Position numbers and translations under genes: made by a program. A stretch of 64,000 nt of DNA from Fidelibacterota bacterium MT.SAG.3. Lineage in GTDB: Bacteria > Fidelibacterota > SORT01. The stretch spans positions 1 through 64,000 of the forward strand of contig SORT01000004.1 in assembly GCA_004402895.1 (NCBI GenBank), in the 5' to 3' direction. Below, in pieces: positions 27,023 to 36,293 of this stretch (positions within the stretch are counted from its first letter, which is position 1; every line of letters begins with the position of its first letter). The notes under the pieces are model-generated. The model saw nothing but the letters and a program-made list of their open reading frames with translations. It was not told where the DNA came from and ran no database searches.

Positions 27023-28810
27023 TCAGACCTTTTTATCTGATCCAATAATAGATTTCTTTTTCATCTTTCCCCCTTTAGATTGTGTATGTCCAATCAGAGC
27101 CTTATCTGCCTTTGCTATAAGAGCATCAGGTGTTTCTCCATCATCAGGATATGTTGAAACTCCTATAGCTATCTCGAATGTAATATAATCCTCCTTATAT
27201 TCCAATACACTCTTTTCCAGATCTTTTCTTACCCTCTCAGCGATCTCGATCGCCAATTCCTTTGAGACGCCTAATATTACCAAACTAAATTCATCGCCTC
27301 CGTAGCGAGTGACCGTATCCGACTCGCGAATCAGTTGTTTTGCTTGCTGTCCGACTGTCTTAAGTACCAAATCCCCCGCTAATTGGCTGTATTTTTTATT
27401 AATTTTACCGAAATTATCTATATCTATGATAAAGATAGAAAATTTTTCTTCGTATCTCTTAGCTCTGATTATCTCTTTTTCTATAGATTCTTTAAAGTGT
27501 TTAATATTCGGTAACCCTGTGGTCTTGTCATATAAATTTTGCGACCTTTTTTCAATGAGAAGTTTCAACCTTGAAATAGCCTGACCCGTCATAGTGCCTA
27601 TGGAAGTAAGAACAGCTTTATCCCTGTCGGAGTATTTCGCGGGTGAAACGCTGTCCAATCCAATTACACCATATATTTCGTCTCCTATGGAGATAGGAAC
27701 TCCGAGATAAGAATGATATTCACCGCTTATTTTTTCATCACTCAAAAATCGCGGCTTAAAATATCCATCCTCTTCTGATTCAGGAATGAGTACCGAGCTG
27801 TTCTTGGAGAATACGTATCCGTGTAAACCACCCTCTACCGGATATTCTACACCATCAACATAATTATCCTTAGTTCCTTCGGTCGAATAGATCTTCAAAG
27901 TATCCTTCTGTGAATCTTTGATAAGCGATATGGTTATTACATCGCTTTCTATAAGCGATCGGCATGCTACGGAAGCATAATTAATCACATCTTCTATTCT
28001 TTTAGCCCTCTGAATAGAAAGAAGTGATGTATGAAGCTCGCTGATTAAATGCAATCTCCCATGAAAGTTGAAAATATATTCCAATTGAGAGATAGTTTTT
28101 TCTAAAAGTAAAGCGAACCGCTCCATTAATTTTTTATCCGAATCTCCAAACGAGTCTTCAGCGCTGCTATCCACAAATAAAACCCCAAAAGGTTTTTGCG
28201 AATAATATACAGGTGTTCCGAGCAGAGATTTCACAGGCGCTGAATCTGAGAGATAGTCAGGAACCTCATCTATCTCATTGAAGCTTTTAACAAGTATTGT
28301 TTTTCCGGTTTGCAGGATCTTTCCCAGTATCCCCTCACCCATGGCGATCTCTTTGTGAAAGTCATCGAATTCTTCGTCAGGAACTGCCGCCTGAATACTC
28401 ATCGTGGAACCACCCATATAAAATGCGGCGGATCGCGCTACGAACGTATCGCTAAGAGATTCGAGAAAAAGTTTCAGATAAGAAGAATATTCCTGTTCAG
28501 CTGTATAATCTGGGATTTTTGTCAGGTCAATTTCTTCCCGGCTCATGCTTGAAGATGAAAATTTCCTTGTCAACTCTTTCAAACTGACTTCTCTGTTTAA
28601 TTTTGATCTGTTTGATCTTACCAACAGCAGCATCCCGCAGCCGAAAAGCGTCAAGGCTGCCATAATCCTAAACAGACTGAGATAGATGGAATCCGAGCTG
28701 CTTGGCATAAAATATAATAGAATTAGTGAGGTGAAAAACAACAACCCAACACCAATAGTTGAAATCCTCTCTCTTTTGCTGTCGGATGATTTATGTTCGG
28801 AAATTAACAA
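27023..28810 (-). CDS. diguanylate cyclase with two membrane helices and two GAF domains
   Basis: Two N-terminal helices (about residues 17-62) are followed by GAF domains at about 105-240 and 255-410. A C-terminal GGDEF domain has the signature YGGDEF intact, the substrate-site IDIDNFGKINKKY and a complete inhibitory I-site RESD five residues before GGDEF. It should make cyclic di-GMP from GTP under product inhibition, with activity tuned by ligands or redox state at the GAF domains. No EAL or HD-GYP phosphodiesterase and no PilZ protein are in the window. It lies downstream of the anti-sigma gene with a 143-base gap, so it may have its own promoter. Confidence 0.93.
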   Translation of the reverse strand: MLISEHKSSDSKRERISTIGVGLLFFTSLILLYFMPSSSDSIYLSLFRIMAALTLFGCGMLLLVRSNRSKLNREVSLKELTRKFSSSSMSREEIDLTKIPDYTAEQEYSSYLKLFLESLSDTFVARSAAFYMGGSTMSIQAAVPDEEFDDFHKEIAMGEGILGKILQTGKTILVKSFNEIDEVPDYLSDSAPVKSLLGTPVYYSQKPFGVLFVDSSAEDSFGDSDKKLMERFALLLEKTISQLEYIFNFHGRLHLISELHTSLLSIQRAKRIEDVINYASVACRSLIESDVITISLIKDSQKDTLKIYSTEGTKDNYVDGVEYPVEGGLHGYVFSKNSSVLIPESEEDGYFKPRFLSDEKISGEYHSYLGVPISIGDEIYGVIGLDSVSPAKYSDRDKAVLTSIGTMTGQAISRLKLLIEKRSQNLYDKTTGLPNIKHFKESIEKEIIRAKRYEEKFSIFIIDIDNFGKINKKYSQLAGDLVLKTVGQQAKQLIRESDTVTRYGGDEFSLVILGVSKELAIEIAERVRKDLEKSVLEYKEDYITFEIAIGVSTYPDDGETPDALIAKADKALIGHTQSKGGKMKKKSIIGSDKKV

Positions 28811-28953
28811 TCGTAAGCCATTATATAAGGAGTATATCGAGGCTTAATTTAAAATAAAATGACAGAATGTCAATAAAGATTGATTCGCGCGATGATAGAC
28901 GGAATTATCCCATAACGAAAGATTTCGCTATCACTGATTTATAAAACTTAAAA

Positions 28954-29487
28954 CTACTCGTTTATTACTTCATTCTCCGAAGGGTTGTCAAGATCGGTCT
29001 CGTCATCTTCCTCTTCATCGATCTTTTCATCTTCTATAGTAGCTTCTTCCTCGATCACATCAAGTGAATTATCTTCATTTTTCTCAATATACCTCGGGCT
29101 TGATAATGCAGGCATTCCATCTTCATTACCGATAGAGATTCCATCATACATGAAATAGCCTCCGCTCACAAGTATCATCAATACGGCAAACCCTGCAGCA
29201 AGGGCTTTTATGCCAACAGGACTTGACTCGAAGAGCTCCATTATCTTATCTCTGAGTGAGTTTTCAGCATGTGAATTCAGCTTTTCGTAAAGCCGAGTCT
29301 CAAAATCCTCCGAGGCGTTTACCTTAGTCATTCTTTTGACACTTCCGAGAATATTTTTTATCTCTGATTTTAGTTCCGAACAATCTGAACAAATCGCCTC
29401 ATGTTCGAGCATCGATTTATTTTTTTGAGTAGTTAGTTCGTTGTCAATATAGTTCGTGAGATTCTCACGATATCCGTTACAATCCAT
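28954..29487 (-). CDS. membrane anti-sigma factor with zinc-binding zf-HC2 domain
   Basis: The N-terminus has the anti-sigma zinc finger with H-E-A-I-C-S-D-C (H-x3-C-x2-C). One membrane helix (AAGFAVLMILVSGGYFMY) follows at about residue 95, then a periplasmic tail of about 60 residues that is strongly acidic (EEEDDETDLD). It should hold the neighbouring ECF sigma factor at the membrane until an envelope or redox signal releases it. It lies 75 bases downstream of that sigma gene, the usual sigma/anti-sigma order. Confidence 0.9.
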   Translation of the reverse strand: MDCNGYRENLTNYIDNELTTQKNKSMLEHEAICSDCSELKSEIKNILGSVKRMTKVNASEDFETRLYEKLNSHAENSLRDKIMELFESSPVGIKALAAGFAVLMILVSGGYFMYDGISIGNEDGMPALSSPRYIEKNEDNSLDVIEEEATIEDEKIDEEEDDETDLDNPSENEVINE

Positions 29488-29561
29488 CGATAGGCATCCT
29501 CCTTTGGTATCGGATTTTCTGTCTTGATTTCTTTTTCATTACTCTTGCTTGTTCTTCCAAC

Positions 29562-30140
29562 TTAATGATTCATCTCTTTCAACAAGTCTCTGAGTTTTAG
29601 TCTCCCCCTGTTGACCCGAGACTTTATTGTTCCGAGCGGCACTCCAACTATCATACTAATTTCATCATAAGAAAGTTCCTGAATATCTCTAAGAATTATG
29701 ACCGTCCGGAACTTTTCCGGTAATTGTTGTATGGCTGCTTGAACGATCTTTTCGGTAAAAAGAGTATCTACATCTTCTTCAGGAGTTTTGTCACTTGCCG
29801 GCAACTCGAATTCTTTTTCATCGGGACCCATTCTGGAAATTGAGAATATCCGGCGTCTTTTCCGTTTACGCAGCTCTGTTTTAGCTAAATTCCCTGCTAT
29901 AGTGTATATCCAGGTTGAAAATCGCGCTATATTTTCATAAGCATTCTTATTTTTATAAACTTTCAGGAATGTATCCTGCACAATATCTTCCGCTTCGTCC
30001 ATCTGACCTAAAAATCTGAATACGAAATTCACGAGCCTGTCCTTGTAACGGTGAATGATCTCTTCAAATGCATATTCATCACCGTTTTGGAATCGAGCGA
30101 TCAGATCCTCATCACTGAATTTATTACTCTCCTCAGGCAA
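29562..30140 (-). CDS. ECF-type RNA polymerase sigma factor
   Basis: Region 2 (DLIARFQNGDEYAFEEIIHR, VNFVFRFLGQMDEAEDIVQD, FSTWIYTIAGNLAKTELRKR) and region 4 (LPEKFRTVIILRDIQELSYDEISMIVGVPLGTIKSRVNRG) are complete, and there is no region 3, which defines an ECF sigma. The frame opens with TTG at 30161, but TTG at 30140 has AAGGTG six bases upstream, so I prefer it. Either start overlaps the end of holA. The next gene is its zf-HC2 anti-sigma. In other FCB bacteria PorX can act through an ECF sigma; whether this one is the partner of the PorX here is open. Confidence 0.93.
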   Translation of the reverse strand: MPEESNKFSDEDLIARFQNGDEYAFEEIIHRYKDRLVNFVFRFLGQMDEAEDIVQDTFLKVYKNKNAYENIARFSTWIYTIAGNLAKTELRKRKRRRIFSISRMGPDEKEFELPASDKTPEEDVDTLFTEKIVQAAIQQLPEKFRTVIILRDIQELSYDEISMIVGVPLGTIKSRVNRGRLKLRDLLKEMNH

Positions 30141-31155
30141 CGGCTTCACCTTTTTTATCAAACATTTTCAGTACCAGCTCGGTAAAAATTACTCGATGAG
30201 GAATCTTGGTCTGTTTGATCTTGAGATCTGATTCTCTTACCAATATAAGAGATTCAACCAGATCAGCCCGTTTCCAATATTTTGCGGCATCCTTCTTATT
30301 TTGCTCCCTCGGAGACCAACGAGCAGAGGAATTACTTCCTGTTTCCAAATAAACCAGAGTGTTCATTATAAAATTATAAATTGTTATTGTAATCGCTGTA
30401 GGTTTTTCTCCTCTCTCGAGCATATTATCAATTGCAGATAATGTCCAGTTCAAATCCTTGTTTGCGAAATACTTTTCTAAATCAAACGGAGAAAGCTGAC
30501 GTGAGAAGCCGATAGCTTCTTTCACATCATTCTCTTCGATTAATTCTTTCTCGCCGATAAATATGGATAATTTTTCTATCTCCATATCTATCATCTGAAG
30601 CGTATCTCCTGCATATTCGGCGATCAACCCGGAAGCGTCACGCGATATATTTTTATCTCTCGATTTTGCCAACAGTGTTATCCACTGAGGCATTTTATTT
30701 GCGAAGGGGGTCTCTATTTTCACGCTCATAAGATTTTTATTTATCGAAGAATACCATTTTCTGCGGGCATCAAAATTCAATGATACGAGAATGACGCAAT
30801 TATCAAGAATGGGATCGTTCATATATTGCGCCAAACCTTTTATTCCTTGCTCGTTCATTCGCTGAACGTCGTGTATTACGATCAGCTTTTTATTCGTGAA
30901 AAGATTTGCGGTCGACAGAGAATTAATTATATTTTCTGCCTTATCCGAGGCTGCATGAAACGTCTCTAACGTATAATCAGAGTCATCAGAGCCGTGAAAT
31001 TGCTTTTTTACCTTATCTATGAACCTATCACGAAGATAAGAATCCGCCCATAGCTTCCTGCCTGCTAATAGATAAACAGGTTTTAACCCATCTCTTTTCA
31101 GTGACCGTTCAGCATCACTGTAATTTTGAGGCGCTGAACCGCTCGTTTTAGCCAT
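30133..31155 (-). CDS. holA: DNA polymerase III subunit delta
   Basis: HolA is the clamp-loader delta subunit that opens the beta clamp. The N-terminal region has the fold-typical PVYLLAGRKLWADSYLRDRF; the middle has TANLFTNKKLIVIHDVQRM and the CVILVSLNFDARRKWY strand. The C-terminal helical collar domain shows FDLEKYFANKDLNWTLSAID. Length is about 340 residues, as expected. The frame begins with GTG at 31167, but ATG at 31155 overlaps the MetS-like stop by eight bases and gives a normal N-terminus. The gene is squeezed between the transporter pair and the sigma factor, with overlaps on both sides. Confidence 0.9.
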   Translation of the reverse strand: MAKTSGSAPQNYSDAERSLKRDGLKPVYLLAGRKLWADSYLRDRFIDKVKKQFHGSDDSDYTLETFHAASDKAENIINSLSTANLFTNKKLIVIHDVQRMNEQGIKGLAQYMNDPILDNCVILVSLNFDARRKWYSSINKNLMSVKIETPFANKMPQWITLLAKSRDKNISRDASGLIAEYAGDTLQMIDMEIEKLSIFIGEKELIEENDVKEAIGFSRQLSPFDLEKYFANKDLNWTLSAIDNMLERGEKPTAITITIYNFIMNTLVYLETGSNSSARWSPREQNKKDAAKYWKRADLVESLILVRESDLKIKQTKIPHRVIFTELVLKMFDKKGEAVA

Positions 31156-31279
31156 CACTTTCACCACTAAGACGCTTTTTTTCTTCGTTTTTCTTAACAG
31201 CCATTCTCAGCGTAAATGCGAACCCTCCCCAAACGAAACCAAGAAATAACACCATGGTCACTATTGTATTAAGCTCCAT
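31148..31279 (-). CDS. MetS-like small subunit of an NSS transporter, 43 aa
   Basis: This 43-residue frame begins M-E-L-N-T-I-V and has a single membrane helix (VTMVLFLGFVWGGFAFTL) with a charged tail (K-K-N-E-E-K-K). It matches the MetS type, a one-helix small protein that partners neurotransmitter:sodium symporters, here encoded just upstream. Its ATG at 31279 lies inside the last codons of the transporter (11-base overlap), and its stop overlaps the holA start. The W-G-G-F element is typical of MetS peptides. Confidence 0.75.
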   Translation of the reverse strand: MELNTIVTMVLFLGFVWGGFAFTLRMAVKKNEEKKRLSGESDG

Positions 31280-32744
31280 CTTGCGATTCTCCGTTTGAGG
31301 TCATTTTAACGAGCATCTTGTTAAAAACAATAAAAAAAGTTATGACCACCCCCCACTGCAGCAGAGTGGTACCAATATTATAAGTGTGGAACGGATTCCA
31401 TATGGCATCCGGATCAAATTCTGTTGCCGAACGCCAAAACCACCACCCGAGCATAACAGCAAATTCTATCGGAATCAACCATTTTATTATGATCGAGAAC
31501 CATCTCCCTGCCTGAATATCATTTCCTTCAACATTCACAAGCTCTTTTCTGAATTTGTCTGCTCCGTACTTAATTACAGCCAATGCGACGAAGAGTCCGC
31601 TGACCATCAATCCGATACCCCACACCCAATCCTGATTGTTGAAAAACCCAAGCCAGACAGCTGAAGGAATTCCAAGTAAAAAACCGGTTACGCCGACCAC
31701 CTTTATAGCCTTCTTTCTATTCATACCCATGTCCATGAATATCCGTGTCGACAGCTCTATCATCGCTAACAGAGATGAAAAGGCAGCTAACGACAGCGCT
31801 AAAAAGAATAAAGTTTCGAAAATCGCTCCTCCCGGCATTTTTTCGAAGAGCTGCGGAATCACGATAAAAGTCAGTCCGGTATTTCCCGCGCCCAATGAAT
31901 CCATTGCTACCGATGCGGATGCGGAGAGCGCGAATACCGTTGGTATCACTGCTAATCCTGCAAGCAGCGACGCAGCGTTGTTTCCGAATCCCGCTATGAC
32001 CGAGTTTAGAACTATATCTTCTTTTTTATCCATATATATAGCGTACGTCATGAGCAGACCCCATCCAGCCCCTGTTGACCATGCAGATTGGGAAAGCCCC
32101 TCCAGCCATACCCGATGGTCTTTTAACTTTTCAAAATCAACACTAAAGAGATAGTTCAAACCTTCGGCGGCGCCGGGAAGTGTCAGCGCCCTGACAGCTG
32201 CGATAATTAAAAGTAAAAACAGTAATGGCACCACAACTTTATTTACTTTCTCTATGCCGCCTCTGACGCCTCTATGAATTACAAACGCGCCTATAGACAT
32301 AGCGAGGAAATGAAAGAAAACCGGTCCATAACCGGAAGAAGTATATCTGCTCCATTCGGCGGCATGATCCAGTCCCGCAAGTCCGCTCGTCAATGAGGTG
32401 TAGAAATACCGTATGCTCCAGCCCGTTACCACGGAATAATAAAACATGATACCCATTGTACAGAATGCCACAAAGGCGCCCATCCATGCGAATTTCGGAC
32501 CCATGATAGCTATGAAAGAACCGATAACTCCTTTGCGTGATTTTCTTCCCATAGCGTATTCGGCGATTATAAGCGGTATAGACCACAGGAATAAGAAGAC
32601 GATCCATGGGATCAGGAATGAACCACCCCCATTCTCCGCCGCGATCCGCGGGAACCGCCATATATTTCCCGCGCCGATTGCCATACCAAGAGAGGCAAGT
32701 ATTAAAGCCCACCTGGAACTGAAAATTTCCCTTTGTTCACTCAT
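31269..32744 (-). CDS. sodium-dependent transporter of the NSS (SLC6) family
   Basis: The 491-residue protein has 11-12 membrane helices. The first sodium/substrate-binding helix is intact (GMAIGAGNIWRFPRIAAENGGG), as is the unwound helix region. NSS members import amino acids or related amines with sodium. The C-terminus overlaps a MetS-like peptide, as in bacterial two-component NSS transporters such as MetPS. Substrate is not predictable from sequence alone. It lies 15 bases downstream of uppP. Confidence 0.94.
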   Translation of the reverse strand: MSEQREIFSSRWALILASLGMAIGAGNIWRFPRIAAENGGGSFLIPWIVFLFLWSIPLIIAEYAMGRKSRKGVIGSFIAIMGPKFAWMGAFVAFCTMGIMFYYSVVTGWSIRYFYTSLTSGLAGLDHAAEWSRYTSSGYGPVFFHFLAMSIGAFVIHRGVRGGIEKVNKVVVPLLFLLLIIAAVRALTLPGAAEGLNYLFSVDFEKLKDHRVWLEGLSQSAWSTGAGWGLLMTYAIYMDKKEDIVLNSVIAGFGNNAASLLAGLAVIPTVFALSASASVAMDSLGAGNTGLTFIVIPQLFEKMPGGAIFETLFFLALSLAAFSSLLAMIELSTRIFMDMGMNRKKAIKVVGVTGFLLGIPSAVWLGFFNNQDWVWGIGLMVSGLFVALAVIKYGADKFRKELVNVEGNDIQAGRWFSIIIKWLIPIEFAVMLGWWFWRSATEFDPDAIWNPFHTYNIGTTLLQWGVVITFFIVFNKMLVKMTSNGESQDGA

Positions 32745-32759
32745 TTAATCACCTGTTTG

Positions 32760-33581
32760 TCAAACATATAATATCGTAACTACTCCGAGGGTTATACAAT
32801 ACCAGCTGAAATAATGAAGCTTCCCTCTCTTCATAATTCCCATAAGAAGCCGAATTGCTACTATACCCGTCAAAAACGAGGCAACAATTCCTACGCCGGC
32901 TACTGATAAACTCAATTCTTGCAACCCATATTCCATTATGTCAATAATCTGAAGCAGGGTTGCGCCCGCTATTGCCGGAATCGCAAGTAAAAAAGAAAAT
33001 CGCGCCGCTTCTTCTCCCGAGACTCCTCTCAGCATCCCTGCTCCTATAGTCGAACCGGCTCGTGATATACCCGGTATTATTGCAAACGCCTGAGCAAATC
33101 CAATTGTCAATGCACTGCCTACCCCTATTTTAGCAGATCTGTTTGTAGCGAACTTTGTAGAAAATAGTATAATCCCCGTGAAAATAAAAGCATATCCGAC
33201 ATATTTAGGGGCGCTGAACAGCATTTCAAAATTATCTTTGAAGAGTATTCCGATAACTCCGGCTGGGAGTGTGGCTACCAAAATCATTATAAAGAGTCTG
33301 AATTGCTCGTCGGAATGATAAATTGCCGTAACATTTTTCGGGTTTCTGATCATCTTTATGACCGCAACTGTCATAACGCGGATATCTTGCCTGAACATCA
33401 CAAAAATACTCATCAGTGTTCCGAAATGAACGAATATCTCGAAAGAAATTCCTGATTTCTTGATTCCCAATAATGCCTGAGCTACGACTAAATGCCCGGA
33501 GCTGCTTATAGGCAAAAATTCGGTAAATCCTTGCAAGACTCCCAACAGCAAAGAGTCATTTAATGTCAACTGAGTTATCAT
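32760..33581 (-). CDS. uppP: undecaprenyl-diphosphatase (BacA/UppP)
   Basis: UppP dephosphorylates undecaprenyl diphosphate to recycle the lipid carrier of peptidoglycan and surface glycans. Both signature motifs are intact: GFTEFLPISSSGHLV (Glu-rich substrate site) and PGISRAGSTIGAGMLRG with the catalytic Arg/Ser region. The 273-residue polytopic protein is of normal length. It supports the glycan genes of this window. It is followed closely by the NSS transporter. Confidence 0.96.
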   Translation of the reverse strand: MITQLTLNDSLLLGVLQGFTEFLPISSSGHLVVAQALLGIKKSGISFEIFVHFGTLMSIFVMFRQDIRVMTVAVIKMIRNPKNVTAIYHSDEQFRLFIMILVATLPAGVIGILFKDNFEMLFSAPKYVGYAFIFTGIILFSTKFATNRSAKIGVGSALTIGFAQAFAIIPGISRAGSTIGAGMLRGVSGEEAARFSFLLAIPAIAGATLLQIIDIMEYGLQELSLSVAGVGIVASFLTGIVAIRLLMGIMKRGKLHYFSWYCITLGVVTILYV

Positions 33582-33647
33582 AAAAGTAGGAAAGTGAATT
33601 TATCGGCAATCGATCCGATTAGCAAGGAATTTTAAGCTGTTGTCCGC

Positions 33648-34397
33648 CTACGGGTTTATCCTCATAAGACCCCACATTCTCCCCGATTTGTCCCCCTCCC
33701 GCCTATAGGAAAAATAATTTTCTTCGTCGCATTTGTTGCAAATGTCGCTTACCTCAATATTTTCGGGTAATATCCCTGATTTTTCCAACTGTGTCCGTAC
33801 AACGTCCTTCAAATTCAGATGCATTTTATCGTTCTTCGAGGGAGTCAGGAACCTTCTGTCAAACTGGTCTGCTACTTCACTGCTCACTTCATAGCATGAA
33901 GCTTCTATTGATGGTCCGATTCCGCATTTGATGTTCCCCGGATCGCTTCCGTATGATTCTAACATCAAACGAACAGCCTCTTCCGCAATGGCATCCCGTG
34001 TTCCTCTCCAACCGCAGTGGACAACAGCGCATACTTTTTCAACACTATCATATAAAAACAGCGGAAGACAATCGGCAGCGCTGACAATCAGTGATAGATC
34101 TTTCTTTGAAGTAATAAGCCCGTCACTCTCATCAAACAGTCCCGGTTCATTTACCTGCCTGACATTTCGGGAGTGAATCTGTTTGCCGACGGCAATTTTA
34201 TCAGCGCTTGTCCCGGCTGCATTGAAGAACAGCTCCCGATTTTTACGCACTTCATCAACATCGGCGAATTTTGTGAAGCCGAGATTCAGTTTAGAATCAG
34301 AGTTTTGAATTGTGCTGAACAGGCAAGTCAATTCTTCGTATTGCTGAAATATTTCAAATTCCCAAAACCTTAAATTATCGGCAGATCTGTAAGGCAT
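33648..34397 (-). CDS. pgeF: laccase-domain protein (YfiH/PgeF-type)
   Basis: PgeF-type proteins correct misincorporated L-Ser in peptidoglycan precursors and also show purine nucleoside phosphorylase/deaminase activity. The metal-site motifs are present: VVHCGWRGT with the His-Cys pair and CGIGPSIEASCYEV. The N-terminal DGLITSKKDLSLIVSAADCLPLFLYD and the C-terminal CNKCDEENYFSYRREG are also typical. Length is 249 residues. It lies 66 bases upstream of uppP. Confidence 0.93.
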   Translation of the reverse strand: MPYRSADNLRFWEFEIFQQYEELTCLFSTIQNSDSKLNLGFTKFADVDEVRKNRELFFNAAGTSADKIAVGKQIHSRNVRQVNEPGLFDESDGLITSKKDLSLIVSAADCLPLFLYDSVEKVCAVVHCGWRGTRDAIAEEAVRLMLESYGSDPGNIKCGIGPSIEASCYEVSSEVADQFDRRFLTPSKNDKMHLNLKDVVRTQLEKSGILPENIEVSDICNKCDEENYFSYRREGDKSGRMWGLMRINP

Positions 34398-34406
34398 ATT
34401 AGGGAA

Positions 34407-36293
34407 TTAATTTATCTTAACTATTTCTTTATTGGAAAATTCGAGAATATGAATTGAATTATTTACTCTTTTGGAATATCCGGTAAAATTGATCATACCC
34501 GATACACCGTTGAAATCATTCAATTCAGTCAGCTTATCTTTGAAGTCTTCTCTCGTTCTAACCTTATCCCCTATCAATTGTAAAACCATATTCATGCAGT
34601 CGTAACCGAATATATCAGTACGAAACGGCTCCTCATTGTATAATTCTTTATATCTATTCTTCAGGTTTTGTAACGCCAAGTTATCGGCGCCCCTGTATAT
34701 ATCCGAAGTAAAGGCAACGCCGTCCAAGTATCTTGAAATATCCTTGTCGAAGAGCATATCTTCATCATACCAGTTCTGTCCTCCAAGAATTTGAGTTTTA
34801 AAATTCCAGAAAGCGAACTGCGGAGCTAAATATTTTATCTCCCCGAATTCTATCGGAAGATAGAAACCATCTATGACATCTAATATCACTTTTCCGGAAT
34901 CTATTTCTTCGACAGGTTTTGAAAGCTCCGTCAACATCTCCATCATCACCGAATCACTTAAAGTGGTGTCAGCTAATATTGCTGCTGAATCGGGCGGTTC
35001 CTCCGCCAGATACAATTCTTCCCGAATTCGGAAACCTATTCTTCTGAATTGCTTGAACTGCAATCTCAGGTTTTTGGGTTCTCCGTAATACCAACTCTGA
35101 GCGACAATTTCTCCACCCCGCGCATCGATCTCCCTCGCAAAGCTATCCGTCATTTGCTTGCCGTAATCGTTAGCCGGCGATAATATCGCTATCTTCTTAA
35201 GCCCGAGGGAATCGATTGCAAATTTGGCTAATGCCTTCCCCCTTACTGTGAGATCAGAGTTTGCCTGAAATGAATATGAACCTATTCCAGCGATACCATC
35301 TTTTGTAGCGGTAGGTGATATCATGGGTAATCCGGCGCTGTTCGCTATTGCCGCGGCTGAGGTTGCGTTATCGGACATCATCGGTCCAATCACTACCATC
35401 ACGGATGGGTCTTCCGCAAATTTCATCATCTCCTTCACGGTCTTTACCTGATCAGATTCGTTATCCATTATAGTTAATTTGAACATTTTCCTGATTTCGG
35501 ACGGTTGTTCATTAAAAGCCGTTTTTATACCCCTGAGGATGTTCAAGCCGTTTTCGGCGTTTTCTCCCGTCAATGGTAATAATACGCCAATATTTACCGT
35601 ACTCGTACCCTTCAACAGTTTCCCATCTCTAATCCGTTGGATATCCTCTTTAAAAGGGGGATTTTTATAGATGGAAAGAAATGAGCCTGCTTCCTTTTTG
35701 GCGAGTTCAGTTGCGCCGATTTTGTACAGATTTTCAGATAACTTTAGAGTCAAATATGCTTTTTCAACAATGTTAACCGTTTCCCTTCTCTGTTTCCTGA
35801 TATCATCGAGCGTAACCTTATTTTCCAATATATATCCTGCCAATGTTAACCCCTTAGTGCGCAACGGAGCGCTTCTCGCATTGACAGCAACCGTCAAAAA
35901 TTCCCTGGTTGCCTTAGGGAATTCACCCAACCTATAATATATTTCACCCAGATTATGCCTTGCGTTCTCAGCAAGCGGGTCATCGTGATAGTTTATCAGA
36001 AAATCTTTTTGAACCCTTTTTGCCCTGTCATATTTACCCAATTTGTATAGCGTTTTACCGAACATGAGATGATTGATTCTCTTGCTGGAATAATCAAACC
36101 TTATCTTATACAAATCCTCTAAAATCGACAGCGCCGAAGAATACTCGCCTTTTTTATATTCTTCTACGGCTTTTTTTGAGAGGCTCTCAACCGCTAAATT
36201 ATCTATACCCGTCTGAGCGTATGACAGAGTACAGACGAGTAGAGAAATTGCAAACGACCTGCCTAACTTTTGACTTATATTTCTTAAGTTCAT
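34407..36293 (-). CDS. secreted TPR plus periplasmic-binding-fold protein (LpoA-like)
   Basis: A signal peptide (cut after SYAQ, about residue 27) precedes TPR-like repeats at about residues 35-215. A type I periplasmic-binding domain of the Leu/Ile/Val class follows from about 230 (VNIGVLLPLTGENAENGLNI, VMVVIGPMMSDNATSAAAIA, ISPTATKDGI, KIAILSPANDYGKQM). The combination of N-terminal helical repeats and this fold resembles LpoA, the PBP1A activator, although LpoA is a lipoprotein and none of the usual ABC transporter genes adjoins. An insert of about 50 residues around 430-480 is acidic. It overlaps glmS by four bases, linking it to amino-sugar supply. Role in peptidoglycan control is inference. 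Confidence 0.78.
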   Translation of the reverse strand: MNLRNISQKLGRSFAISLLVCTLSYAQTGIDNLAVESLSKKAVEEYKKGEYSSALSILEDLYKIRFDYSSKRINHLMFGKTLYKLGKYDRAKRVQKDFLINYHDDPLAENARHNLGEIYYRLGEFPKATREFLTVAVNARSAPLRTKGLTLAGYILENKVTLDDIRKQRRETVNIVEKAYLTLKLSENLYKIGATELAKKEAGSFLSIYKNPPFKEDIQRIRDGKLLKGTSTVNIGVLLPLTGENAENGLNILRGIKTAFNEQPSEIRKMFKLTIMDNESDQVKTVKEMMKFAEDPSVMVVIGPMMSDNATSAAAIANSAGLPMISPTATKDGIAGIGSYSFQANSDLTVRGKALAKFAIDSLGLKKIAILSPANDYGKQMTDSFAREIDARGGEIVAQSWYYGEPKNLRLQFKQFRRIGFRIREELYLAEEPPDSAAILADTTLSDSVMMEMLTELSKPVEEIDSGKVILDVIDGFYLPIEFGEIKYLAPQFAFWNFKTQILGGQNWYDEDMLFDKDISRYLDGVAFTSDIYRGADNLALQNLKNRYKELYNEEPFRTDIFGYDCMNMVLQLIGDKVRTREDFKDKLTELNDFNGVSGMINFTGYSKRVNNSIHILEFSNKEIVKIN

